Shown: positions 24,467 through 31,866 of the stretch, piece by piece
Position numbering within the stretch: the first letter of the stretch is position 1
Layout: every line of letters begins with the position of its first letter
Assembly (NCBI RefSeq): GCF_030816615.1
Contig: NZ_JAUSYD010000001.1
Location: forward strand, 7,028,501 to 7,092,500
Reading direction: 5' to 3'
DNA length: 64,000 nucleotides
Origin: Streptomyces sp. B1I3
Lineage (GTDB): Bacteria; Actinomycetota; Actinomycetes; Streptomycetales; Streptomycetaceae
Notes under the pieces: generated by a model
The model's database searches: none
What the model was told of the DNA's origin: nothing
The model's input: only the letters and a program-made list of their open reading frames with translations
Program-made: the position numbers and the translations under genes

Positions 24467-25234
24467 ATGAACGCGACAGGCACGGGCGACAGGAGCGGTG
24501 CGCTCGAGGGTGCGGTGATCGCGGTGGCCGGAGCGGCCGGCCCGGCGGGCCGGGCCACCCTCCTGAGGCTGGCGGAGGCGGGCGCGACCGTGGTCGCCTC
24601 GGACGCCAACCCGGAGCGGCTCGCCGAGGCGGTGGACGCCGCGCGCTACGCACACGGCGGTGCGACCGTCACCGGCGACACCGTGGACCTGCTCGATCTC
24701 GACGCCACCCGGGACTGGGCCGTCAAAACCGAGAAGGAATTCGGCCGGATCGACGGCCTGGTCCACCTCGTCGGCGGCTGGCGCGGCAGCGCCGGCTTCG
24801 CCGAGACGCGCCTCTCGGACTGGGACTTCCTGGAGAAGCTGCTGATCCGTACCGTCCAGTCCACGACGCTCGCCTTCCAGGAACCCCTCCAGCGCAGCGA
24901 CCGCGGCCGGTACGTGCTCGTCAGCGCCGCGGGGGCGAGCAACCCCACCGCCGGCAACGCCGCCTACGCGGCCTCCAAGGCCGCGGCAGAGGCCTGGACC
25001 CTCGCCCTGGGCGACGCCTTCCGCGCGGCGGGGGGCGACGCGGGGCCGGCTGCTGCTGCTGCGATCCTGGTGGTCAAGGCACTGGTGCACGACGCCATGC
25101 GCGCCGAGCGCCCGAATGCGAAGTTCGCGGGATTCACCGACGTCAAGGAGCTGGCCGAGGCCATCTCCGGCGTCTGGGACCGGCCCGCCGGAGAAGTGAA
25201 CGGAAAGCGCCTGTGGCTGACCCCGCAACCATGA
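24467..25234 (+). CDS. SDR-family NAD(P)-dependent oxidoreductase
   Basis: 255 aa from ATG 24467 behind GAGGAGG (24452-24458). An in-frame GTG at 24437 overlaps the DUF6421 stop and is less likely. Rossmann fold with a modified cofactor motif, VAGAAGPAGRATLLRLAEAG. The acidic cofactor selector is in VVASDANPERL, the catalytic Ser is in YVLVSAAGAS, and the Tyr-Lys pair is AYAASKAAAEAW. An Ala-rich insertion (AGPAAAAAILVVKALVHD) precedes the C-terminus. Substrate unknown. Its TGA overlaps the ATG of the threonine aldolase gene (ATGA), indicating translational coupling and probably a shared pathway. Confidence 0.87.
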   Translation: MNATGTGDRSGALEGAVIAVAGAAGPAGRATLLRLAEAGATVVASDANPERLAEAVDAARYAHGGATVTGDTVDLLDLDATRDWAVKTEKEFGRIDGLVHLVGGWRGSAGFAETRLSDWDFLEKLLIRTVQSTTLAFQEPLQRSDRGRYVLVSAAGASNPTAGNAAYAASKAAAEAWTLALGDAFRAAGGDAGPAAAAAILVVKALVHDAMRAERPNAKFAGFTDVKELAEAISGVWDRPAGEVNGKRLWLTPQP

Positions 25235-26292
25235 GGACCGACGCGCGACAGCACCACGATCCGCAGGTGCGCGGCTTCGCGAGTGACAACTACGCGGGCG
25301 CGCACCCGGAGGTCCTCGCGGCCCTCGCCCTCGCCAACGGCGGCCACCAGGTCGCCTACGGCGAGGACGACTACACCGAGCACCTCCAGCGGGTCATCCA
25401 CAGCCACTTCGGCCCGACCGCCGAAGCGTTCCCGGTCTTCAACGGCACCGGCGCCAACGTCGTCGCCCTCCAGGCGCTCACCGACCGCTGGGGTGCGGTG
25501 ATCTGCGCGGAGTCGGCCCACATCAACGTGGACGAGGGCGGCGCCCCGGAGCGGATGGGCGGGCTGAAGCTGCTCACCGTCCCGACCCCGGACGGAAAGC
25601 TGACGCCGGAGCTCATCGACCGCCAGGCCTACGGCTGGGACGACGAGCACCGGGCGATGCCGCAGGTGGTGTCCATCGCGCAGAACACCGAGCTGGGCAC
25701 CGTCTACACCCCCGACGAGATCCGGGCCATCTGCGACCACGCCCACGAGCTGGGCATGAAGGTGCACCTGGACGGTGCCCGGATAGCCAACGCGGCCGCG
25801 TCGCTGGACGTGCCGATGCGCACGTTCACCAACACGGTCGGCGTCGACGTGCTCAGTTTCGGCGGTACCAAGAACGGCGCGCTGTTCGGCGAGGCGGTCG
25901 TGGTCCTTCAGCCGGACTCCGTCCGTGCCATGAAGCACCTGCGCAAGCTGTCGATGCAGCTCGCCTCGAAGATGCGCTTCGTCTCCGTCCAGCTGGAGGC
26001 GCTCCTCGCGCGTGACCTCTGGCTGCGCAACGCCCGGCACGCCAACGCCATGGCCCAGCGGCTCGCCGAGGGGGTCCGCGCCCTGGACGGCGTGGAGATC
26101 CTGTACCCCGTCGAGGCCAACGCGATCTTCGCCCGGCTGCCGCACGAGGTGAGCGAGCGGCTGCAGAAGCGCTTCCGGTTCTACTTCTGGGACGAGACGG
26201 CCGGCGACGTCCGCTGGATGTGCGCCTTCGACACCCGCGAGGAGGACGTCGACGCCTTCCTCCTGGCGCTCAAGGAAGAGATGGCCCGGTAG
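25231..26292 (+). CDS. Low-specificity threonine aldolase
   Basis: 353 aa when started at ATG 25231, whose ATGA overlaps the stop of the SDR gene. A GTG at 25213 would overlap by 22 nt. Fold-type I PLP enzyme: FASDNYAGAHPEVLAALA at the N-terminus, the phosphate-binding FNGTGANVVALQ, the cofactor Asp in VHLDGARIANA (residues 178-188), and the Schiff-base lysine Lys214 in SFGGTKNGALFG. It cleaves L-threonine or L-allo-threonine to glycine and acetaldehyde, or acts on related beta-hydroxy amino acids. A strong terminator follows. Coupling with an SDR suggests sequential action on a hydroxy amino acid, which is inference. Confidence 0.92.
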   Translation: MRTDARQHHDPQVRGFASDNYAGAHPEVLAALALANGGHQVAYGEDDYTEHLQRVIHSHFGPTAEAFPVFNGTGANVVALQALTDRWGAVICAESAHINVDEGGAPERMGGLKLLTVPTPDGKLTPELIDRQAYGWDDEHRAMPQVVSIAQNTELGTVYTPDEIRAICDHAHELGMKVHLDGARIANAAASLDVPMRTFTNTVGVDVLSFGGTKNGALFGEAVVVLQPDSVRAMKHLRKLSMQLASKMRFVSVQLEALLARDLWLRNARHANAMAQRLAEGVRALDGVEILYPVEANAIFARLPHEVSERLQKRFRFYFWDETAGDVRWMCAFDTREEDVDAFLLALKEEMAR

Positions 26293-26295
26293 CCG

Positions 26296-26343
26296 CACGG
26301 CGAAACGGCCGGTCGCAATGGTCCGACCGGCCGCTTCGCCGTG
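26296..26343. terminator. Bidirectional terminator between the aldolase and PlsC genes
   Basis: A 20-bp inverted repeat (26296-26315 with 26324-26343, one non-Watson-Crick position, 8-nt loop) lies 3 nt after the threonine aldolase stop and 49 nt after the PlsC stop on the other strand. It probably serves both. Confidence 0.85.
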
Positions 26344-26392
26344 TCCTGGCCTCCACGGGCCGCAGCGGGTCCGCCACGGCCCTGCCGGCCGG

Positions 26393-27115
26393 TCAGCCGC
26401 GCTCGCGGGCCTCCGCGGGCGTCGGAGCCGTACCTCCGAGGTGCGCCGGCACCCACCAGGTGTCACCCGCGTCCTTCGGGCGCACCGGATAGGCGCGCTG
26501 CGCCGCCTCGAGCAGTTCCTGCACCCGCTCGCGCAGCCGGCGGGTGATCGCACCGGCGTACTGGTCGGCGGGGGCCTCCATGGGCTCGCCGACCCGGATG
26601 GTGATCGGGGTGTGGCTGCGCCGGAAATTGCGTGGCCGGCCCTTGGTCCACAGGCGCTGGGTGCCCCACAGGGCCATCGGGATCAGCGGCACGCCGGCCT
26701 CCTGGGCCAGCCGCGCGGCGCCCGACTTGAAGCTCTTCAGCGTGAACGACTGGGAGATCGTCGCCTCGGGGAACACTCCGACGATCTCACCGGAGCGCAG
26801 CGACGCGAGGGCGTGCGCGTAGGCGTCCTCACCCTGCTTGCGGTCGACCGGGATGTGCTTCATGCCGCGCATCAGCGGTCCGGAGACCTTGTGCCGGAAG
26901 ACCGACTCCTTCGCCATGAAGCGGACGAGCCGCTTCTGCGGCAGCGCGCCGAGTCCGGTGAAGATGAAGTCGAGATAGCTGATGTGATTGCTGACCAGAA
27001 CCGCGCCACCGGTCTTCGGGATGTGCTCCGAACCCTGGGTGTCGATCTTCAGGTCGAGCGCCTTGAACAGCGTGCGAGCGGCGCCGATGACCGGCCGATA
27101 GACGAGTTCTGCCAT
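26393..27115 (-). CDS. 1-acyl-sn-glycerol-3-phosphate acyltransferase (PlsC family)
   Basis: 240 aa from ATG 27115. Acyltransferase motifs are complete: NHISYLDFI (the HX4D catalytic pair, residues 43-51), the FMAKESVFRHKVSG region, FPEATIS (motif III, residues about 111-118, with Ala in place of the usual Gly) and VPLIPMALWGTQ (motif IV). It acylates lysophosphatidic acid at the sn-2 position in phospholipid or triacylglycerol synthesis, at the inner face of the membrane. The C-terminal tail is basic and Pro-rich. No neighbouring lipid gene, so it is probably one of several paralogues. Confidence 0.9.
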   Translation of the reverse strand: MAELVYRPVIGAARTLFKALDLKIDTQGSEHIPKTGGAVLVSNHISYLDFIFTGLGALPQKRLVRFMAKESVFRHKVSGPLMRGMKHIPVDRKQGEDAYAHALASLRSGEIVGVFPEATISQSFTLKSFKSGAARLAQEAGVPLIPMALWGTQRLWTKGRPRNFRRSHTPITIRVGEPMEAPADQYAGAITRRLRERVQELLEAAQRAYPVRPKDAGDTWWVPAHLGGTAPTPAEARERG

Positions 27116-27334
27116 CTGGATGAAGACCCTTCTTCAATGCCTGGGGTGGGTTCTCCCGGCGGAAGTTACGCAGCCGTAGGTTTTCGGCATTGGGGCGATC
27201 GTGCCCCATGTGCGACGCCGTGGCCAGCCCCAAAGGCCTCGGGGCGAGAGATTCTCGTCACGTGAAACCTCCGGGAATGTAACGCGGTGGCCCGGTGCTG
27301 ACCCTTTGCGCAGAGCTCTGAGGAGGAGACCGGG

Positions 27335-27661
27335 ATGGACGGGCAGACGATCGGCGACCCCCTGGACGCCGCGCAACTCGGTGCGCCGCTGGGGGAGCGG
27401 GCCACTCTCGTGCAGTTCTCGAGCGCGTTCTGCAGGCCCTGCAGCGCCACGCGGCGCACGCTCGCGGAGGTGGCCGGAATGGTCGACGGGGTCGCCCACA
27501 TCGAGATCGACGCCGAGGCGCACCTCCCGCTCGTCCGCAGCCTCCGCATCAGCCGGACGCCGACCGTCCTCGTGCTCGACGCGGACGGGCGCGTCGTACG
27601 CCGGGCGGCCGGTCAGCCCCGTACCGCGGATGTCGTCGCGGCGCTGGGAGAGGCGATGTGA
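27335..27661 (+). CDS. Thioredoxin-fold protein with CRPC motif
   Basis: 108 aa from ATG 27335, with a strong GAGGAGGAG ribosome site just upstream. Thioredoxin fold with the redox motif CRPC in FSSAFCRPCSATRRTL (residues about 31-46) and cis-Pro in RISRTPTVLVLD. The CRPC dipeptide differs from the thioredoxin CGPC and is typical of a thioredoxin-like subfamily. No signal or membrane segment, so cytoplasmic. The next transcription unit carries a cysteine-containing leader peptide and a flavin reductase, which makes sulfur or thiol metabolism a plausible common theme. Confidence 0.85.
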   Translation: MDGQTIGDPLDAAQLGAPLGERATLVQFSSAFCRPCSATRRTLAEVAGMVDGVAHIEIDAEAHLPLVRSLRISRTPTVLVLDADGRVVRRAAGQPRTADVVAALGEAM

Positions 27662-27697
27662 CATGCCGTGACGCATCTCCCACATGACGGTCCGCGC

Positions 27698-27733
27698 TTG
27701 ACTGCACACACCACTCATCGTCAGTCTGACGCT
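27698..27733 (+). promoter_or_regulatory. Promoter for the leader peptide/flavin reductase unit
   Basis: TTGACT (27698-27703) and CAGTCT (27722-27727) are spaced 18 nt apart. A start site 6-7 nt beyond the -10 falls on or next to the leader-peptide ATG at 27734, so the mRNA would be leaderless. GTCAGTCTGAC (27720-27730), a perfect small palindrome, covers the -10. Confidence 0.5.
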
Positions 27734-27814
27734 ATGCCGCCAGAACTCCTTCTCTTCTGCCGGGTGCACGTGGACCTCGTGCGCCACGCCAGTGCGCGCT
27801 GTCCGGGTGCCTGA
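27734..27814 (+). CDS. Putative regulatory leader peptide, 26 aa
   Basis: A short ORF from ATG to TGA upstream of the flavin reductase. Its C-terminal half reads HVDLVRHASARCPGA and it contains two cysteines (residues 9 and 23). This matches the actinobacterial 'putative leader peptide' pattern, VDLVR-A-S-x-x-C near the C-terminus, found ahead of sulfur-assimilation and related genes. Such peptides are thought to sense cysteine supply by ribosome stalling and control the downstream gene. It has no ribosome site and probably starts a leaderless mRNA. The stop lies 43 nt before the reductase start. Too short for standard gene finders. Confidence 0.7.
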   Translation: MPPELLLFCRVHVDLVRHASARCPGA

Positions 27815-27857
27815 GGAACCCACGGCCCCGTACGCCCCCTCCCAGAAGGACTCGTCG

Positions 27858-28364
27858 ATGACGGCCTCGCCCGACCTCGCCACTCCCCGAACGGCCACGC
27901 CCGAGCTCCTGCGCTCCGTGTTCCGGCAGCATGCCGCCGGAGTCGCCGTGATCACCGCCGCCGGCGAGCGGCCGGTCGGCTTCACGGCCACCTCGCTCAG
28001 CTCCGTCGCCGCCGAGCCGCCGCTCATCTCCTTCGGGGTGGGCACCTCCTCCTCCAGCTGGCCCGTCGTGGCGGAGGCCGAGCACGTCGGCGTACACATA
28101 CTCGGGGAGCACCAGCGGGAGCTCGCGGCCACCTTCGCGCGCAGCGGCGCCGACCGCTTCGGCCCTTCCACCGAGTGGCGCCGCGGCCCCCAGGGGGTGC
28201 CCCTGCTCGGCGGTGTCGTGGCCTGGCTGGTCTGCCGGGTGGTGGCCCGTGTCCCGGCCGGGGACCACAGCCTCGTGATCGCCGAGGTGGTGGGCGGAGA
28301 CCCGTCGGGCGGCGGTCGGCCGCTGGTCTACCACCAGGGTCGTTTCACTGCTCTGCGAGACTGA
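27858..28364 (+). CDS. Flavin reductase family protein (FMN-binding split barrel)
   Basis: 168 aa from ATG 27858 behind AGAAGGA (27844-27850). An earlier in-frame ATG at 27792 would overlap the leader peptide. Flavin reductase-like domain: FRQHAAGVAVITAAGERPVGFTATSLSSVAAEPPLISF near the N-terminus, then HVGVHILGEHQRELAATFAR, the expected FMN phosphate and dimer contacts. Reduces FMN or FAD with NAD(P)H and usually supplies reduced flavin to a monooxygenase, such as alkanesulfonate or aromatic enzymes. The leader peptide upstream points to control by cysteine or sulfur status. Confidence 0.88.
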   Translation: MTASPDLATPRTATPELLRSVFRQHAAGVAVITAAGERPVGFTATSLSSVAAEPPLISFGVGTSSSSWPVVAEAEHVGVHILGEHQRELAATFARSGADRFGPSTEWRRGPQGVPLLGGVVAWLVCRVVARVPAGDHSLVIAEVVGGDPSGGGRPLVYHQGRFTALRD

Positions 28365-28412
28365 CGGCGCGCAGGCGGCGCAGGGGCGGCCACGTTGGCA
28401 AGGTCACAGTTC

Positions 28413-28422
28413 CAAGCGCTTG
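28413..28422. promoter_or_regulatory. CAAGCGCTTG palindrome in the etf promoter region
   Basis: A perfect 10-bp palindrome about 143 nt before the etfB start, inside a locally AT-rich region that probably holds the etf promoter. May be an operator. No regulator is implied by neighbours. Confidence 0.3.
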
Positions 28423-28564
28423 CTTATGGGGAATGCACTGGATGTACTGACGAGTAATATTTCCTTCGGAGCCTCGGTCGCCCCGACCGGAAACCGCCCC
28501 ACAAGGCGCCTATGCTGCGTGCAACAAGGCAGCCCAGAAATGACGATGCAGTAGGAGAGCCGGC

Positions 28565-29350
28565 GTGAGCTTGAGGATCGTTGTCTGTGTGAAGTACGTA
28601 CCCGACGCCACCGGGGACCGGCACTTCGCCGATGACCTGACCCTGGACCGTGACGACGTCGACGGTCTGCTGTCGGAGCTCGACGAGTACGCGGTCGAGC
28701 AGGCGCTGCAGATCGCCGACGAGGCGGACGACGCGGAGATCACCGTGCTGACGGTGGGCCCCGAGGACGCCAAGGACGCGCTGCGCAAGGCCCTGTCGAT
28801 GGGCGCGCACAAGGCCGTCCACGTCGAGGACGACGACCTGCACGGCACCGACGTCATCGGCACCTCCCTGGTGCTGGCCAAGGCTGTCGAGAAGACCGGT
28901 TACGACCTGGTCATCTGCGGCATGGCGTCGACGGACGGCACCATGGGTGTCCTTCCGGCGCTGCTCGCGGAGCGCCTCGGCGTCCCGCAGGTCACGCTCC
29001 TGTCCGAGGTCTCCGTCGAGGGCGGCACGGTCAAGGGCCGCCGTGACGGCGACGCCGCGAGCGAGCAGCTCGAGGCCTCCCTCCCGGCCGTGGTCTCCGT
29101 GACCGACCAGTCGGGTGAGGCGCGCTACCCGTCCTTCAAGGGCATCATGGCGGCCAAGAAGAAGCCGGTCGAGTCGCTGGACCTCGAGGACCTGGAGATC
29201 GAGGCGGACGAGGTCGGTCTCGGGGGCTCCTGGACCGCGGTCGACTCCGCGGCCGAGCGCCCGGCCCGCACGGCGGGCACGATCGTCAAGGACGAGGGCG
29301 AGGGCGGCAAGCAGCTGGCCGAGTTCCTTGCGGGCCAGAAGTTCATCTGA
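28565..29350 (+). CDS. etfB: Electron transfer flavoprotein beta subunit
   Basis: 261 aa from GTG 28565 with AGGAG at 28553-28557. EtfB/FixA fold: KYVPDATG near the N-terminus, LSELDEYAVEQALQI, VGPEDAKDALRKALSMGAHKAVHV, and the nucleotide-binding ICGMASTDGTMGVLPALLAE. The signature recognition loop for dehydrogenases lies around residues 185-210 (PAVVSVTDQSGEARYPSFKGIMAAKKK). It forms a heterodimer with EtfA, accepting electrons from acyl-CoA and other dehydrogenases in the cytoplasm. EtfA follows after 58 nt. Confidence 0.95.
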   Translation: MSLRIVVCVKYVPDATGDRHFADDLTLDRDDVDGLLSELDEYAVEQALQIADEADDAEITVLTVGPEDAKDALRKALSMGAHKAVHVEDDDLHGTDVIGTSLVLAKAVEKTGYDLVICGMASTDGTMGVLPALLAERLGVPQVTLLSEVSVEGGTVKGRRDGDAASEQLEASLPAVVSVTDQSGEARYPSFKGIMAAKKKPVESLDLEDLEIEADEVGLGGSWTAVDSAAERPARTAGTIVKDEGEGGKQLAEFLAGQKFI

Positions 29351-29408
29351 GCCCCGGCCGTTCCCTCCACCGCCCCGCACTCCCTCGCACGCAGGAGATT
29401 GAAGTCCC

Positions 29409-30371
29409 ATGGCTGAAGTTCTCGTCTATGTCGACCACGTGGACGGTGCCGTCCGCAAGCCCACCCTGGAGCTGCTGACGCTCGCCCGCCGCATCGGCGA
29501 GCCCGTCGCCGTCGCCCTCGGCAACGGGGCCGCCGACACCGCCGCCGCGCTCGCCGAGCACGGCGCGGTCAAGGTACTCACCGCCGACGCCCCGGAGTTC
29601 GCCGACTACCTCGTCGTACCGAAGGTCGACGCGCTCCAGGCCGCCTACGACGCCGTGTCGCCGGCGGCTGTGCTGCTGCCCTCCTCCGCGGAGGCCAAGG
29701 AGATCGCGGCCCGCCTCGCGCTGCGCATCGGCTCCGGCATCATCACCGACGCCGTCGACCTGGAGGCCGGTGAGCAGGGACCGGTCGCCACGCAGTCCGC
29801 GTTCGCCGCCTCGTACACCACCAAGTCGCGCGTCTCCAAGGGCACCCCGGTCATCACGGTCAAGCCGAACTCGGTCGCCGTCGAGGCCGCCCCGGCCGCG
29901 GGAGCCGTCGAGACCCTCACGGTCTCCTTCTCCGAGCAGGCCACCGGCACGAAGGTCCTCTCCCGCACGCCGCGCGAGTCGACCGGCCGTCCGGAGCTGA
30001 CCGAGGCCGCGATCGTCGTCTCCGGCGGCCGCGGCGTCAACGGCGCGGAGAACTTCGGACTCATCGAGGCGCTCGCCGACTCCCTCGGCGCGGCCGTCGG
30101 CGCCTCCCGCGCCGCGGTCGACGCCGGCTGGTACCCGCACACCAACCAGGTCGGCCAGACCGGCAAGTCGGTCTCCCCGCAGCTGTACATCGCCTCCGGT
30201 ATCTCGGGCGCGATCCAGCACCGGGCCGGAATGCAGACCTCGAAGACGATCGTCGCGATCAACAAGGACGCCGAGGCGCCCATCTTCGACCTCGTCGACT
30301 ACGGCGTCGTCGGCGACCTGTTCCAGGTCGTCCCGCAGCTCACCGACGAGGTCAAGACCCGCAAGGGCTGA
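29409..30371 (+). CDS. etfA: Electron transfer flavoprotein alpha subunit
   Basis: 320 aa from ATG 29409. N-terminal half resembles EtfB. The C-terminal FAD domain has the family signature: GGRGVNGAENFGLIEALAD, AAVDAGWYPHTNQVGQTGK, LYIASGISGAIQHRAGM and IVAINKDAEAPIFDLVDYGVVGD. It binds FAD and passes electrons to ETF dehydrogenase. No ETF:quinone oxidoreductase or acyl-CoA dehydrogenase lies in the window. A long, perfect terminator follows 24 nt after the stop, so etfBA is a two-gene unit. Confidence 0.95.
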   Translation: MAEVLVYVDHVDGAVRKPTLELLTLARRIGEPVAVALGNGAADTAAALAEHGAVKVLTADAPEFADYLVVPKVDALQAAYDAVSPAAVLLPSSAEAKEIAARLALRIGSGIITDAVDLEAGEQGPVATQSAFAASYTTKSRVSKGTPVITVKPNSVAVEAAPAAGAVETLTVSFSEQATGTKVLSRTPRESTGRPELTEAAIVVSGGRGVNGAENFGLIEALADSLGAAVGASRAAVDAGWYPHTNQVGQTGKSVSPQLYIASGISGAIQHRAGMQTSKTIVAINKDAEAPIFDLVDYGVVGDLFQVVPQLTDEVKTRKG

Positions 30372-30395
30372 CCTCGAAGAGGCTGTGCCCGTACG

Positions 30396-30441
30396 ACGGC
30401 CCGGGGCCGCGCGGTGTTCCCACCGCGCGGCCCCGGGCCGT
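30396..30441 (+). terminator. Long perfect hairpin terminator after etfA
   Basis: A 21-bp GC-rich stem (30396-30416 with 30421-30441) closes on a TTCC tetraloop. It is the strongest hairpin in the window and insulates etfBA from the DUF6986 promoter that starts 12 nt later. Confidence 0.92.
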
Positions 30442-30452
30442 TCGCGATCACC

Positions 30453-30480
30453 ATTGACGCGTGAGCCGGAGACTTATAAC
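30453..30480 (+). promoter_or_regulatory. Sigma-70-type promoter for the DUF6986 gene
   Basis: ATTGAC/TTGACG at 30453-30459 and TATAAC at 30475-30480 (5 of 6 consensus) are spaced 15-16 nt apart, directly after the etfA terminator. The predicted start is near 30487. Confidence 0.65.
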
Positions 30481-30498
30481 TTCACCATGCGGATGAAA

Positions 30499-30511
30499 GC
30501 TTCCGGGAAGC
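30499..30511. promoter_or_regulatory. GCTTCC-G-GGAAGC palindromic operator
   Basis: A perfect 13-bp palindrome about 12-24 nt downstream of the predicted start site and 31 nt before the DUF6986 start codon, so a bound protein would block elongation or initiation. TTCC/GGAA half-sites are used by several regulators, including some of the IclR family. The regulator is not identified here. Confidence 0.55.
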
Positions 30512-30541
30512 GGAAATACTGAACACGTGGAGGGTGCGGTC

Positions 30542-31840
30542 ATGGGTCAGCAGGAGAAGGTGGCGACGAGCCTCGCCGGCGCGGTCGGTGAGCAGATCAG
30601 CGCCTCCCTCACGGCGGTGGACGCCGAACTCGCCCGCCGTTACCCGGGAGACCCCGGGACCCGTCAGCCCGTCCACACCGTCTACGTCCCCGCCGACACC
30701 TTCGGCGCCACCACCGTCCGCTCCTGGGGCGACCGCGCGCTGGAGGCCCTCGACGAGCACGCCCCGGACGCCGCCGCGCTCGCCGGCATCCTCGGCATCC
30801 CCGAGGAGCTCGCGGAGCCCGTCCACGACCGGGTGCGCGCCAAGCTGGAGCGCGAGCCCGTGGAGGACCTGCGCATCGACTTCGAGGACGGCTACGGGCC
30901 GCGGCCGGACGCCGAGGAGGACGAGGCCGCCGCGCGAGCGGCCCGGCTCGTCTCCCAGGCGTACGCGAACGGCACCGCCGCGCCGTACATGGGCATCCGG
31001 ACGAAGTGCATGGAAGCCGCCGTCCGGGACCGCGGCATCCGCACCACGGACATCTTCCTCACCGGCCTCATGCGGGCCGGCGGCCTCCCCGACGGGCTCG
31101 TACTGACACTGCCGAAGGTGACGTACCCCGAACAGGTCACCGCCTTCGTCCGGCTGCTGGAGGCATTCGAGGAGGCCCACGGCCTGCCGGCCGGGCGGCT
31201 CGGCTTCGAGATCCAGATCGAGACCAGTCAGTCCATCCTCGCCGCCGACGGGACAGCGGCGGTGGCCCGCATGATCGACGCCGCACAGGGCCGAGCGACG
31301 GGCCTGCACTACGGAACGTTCGACTACAGCGCCTGTGTCGGGGTCAGCCCCGCCTACCAGGCGAGCGACCACCCCGCCGCCGACCACGCCAAGGCCGTCA
31401 TGCAGGTCGCCGCGGCGGGCACGGGCGTGCGCGTCTGCGACGGCTCCACCAACGTGCTGCCCGTCGGTCCCGCCCAGCAGGTCCACGACGCCTGGCGCCT
31501 GCACTACGGGCTCACCCGCCGCGCCCTGGCGCGCGCCTACTACCAGGGCTGGGACATGCACCCCGGCCACCTGCCCACCCGCTACGCGGCCGTCTACACC
31601 TTCTACCGCGAGGGCATGGGCGCGGCCGCCTCCCGTCTGGCCGCCTACGTGGCCAAGGCCGGCGGCGACGTGATGGACGAGCCCGCCACCGCGAAGGCGC
31701 TGAGCGGCTACCTCCTGCGCGGCATCGACTGCGGCGCCCTGGACACCGCGGAGGTCGTGGAGCTGACCGGCCTGTCCCGCGCGGACCTGGACGGCTTCGC
31801 CTCGCCCCGCCGGGGCGGACTGACCGTGACGGCCCCGTAG
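30542..31840 (+). CDS. DUF6986 family protein, HpcH/HpaI aldolase-citrate lyase superfamily
   Basis: 432 aa from ATG 30542, with GGAGG 7 nt upstream. A GTG at 30527 lies before that site and is unlikely. TIM-barrel aldolase/lyase features: acidic metal-binding DLRIDFEDGYG, LPKVTYPEQV, GFEIQIETSQSIL (the catalytic Glu region) and TGLHYGTFDYSACVG. A C-terminal helical extension (about 350-425) includes YQGWDMHPGHLPTRYAAVYTFYREG. Enzymes of this superfamily act on CoA thioesters or 2-oxo acids. The exact reaction of DUF6986 is not established. It has its own promoter and operator and is convergent with the LacI-type gene. Confidence 0.82.
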   Translation: MGQQEKVATSLAGAVGEQISASLTAVDAELARRYPGDPGTRQPVHTVYVPADTFGATTVRSWGDRALEALDEHAPDAAALAGILGIPEELAEPVHDRVRAKLEREPVEDLRIDFEDGYGPRPDAEEDEAAARAARLVSQAYANGTAAPYMGIRTKCMEAAVRDRGIRTTDIFLTGLMRAGGLPDGLVLTLPKVTYPEQVTAFVRLLEAFEEAHGLPAGRLGFEIQIETSQSILAADGTAAVARMIDAAQGRATGLHYGTFDYSACVGVSPAYQASDHPAADHAKAVMQVAAAGTGVRVCDGSTNVLPVGPAQQVHDAWRLHYGLTRRALARAYYQGWDMHPGHLPTRYAAVYTFYREGMGAAASRLAAYVAKAGGDVMDEPATAKALSGYLLRGIDCGALDTAEVVELTGLSRADLDGFASPRRGGLTVTAP

Positions 31841-31866
31841 GCCCTCGGCCCGGCCAGGCGGCTGCC

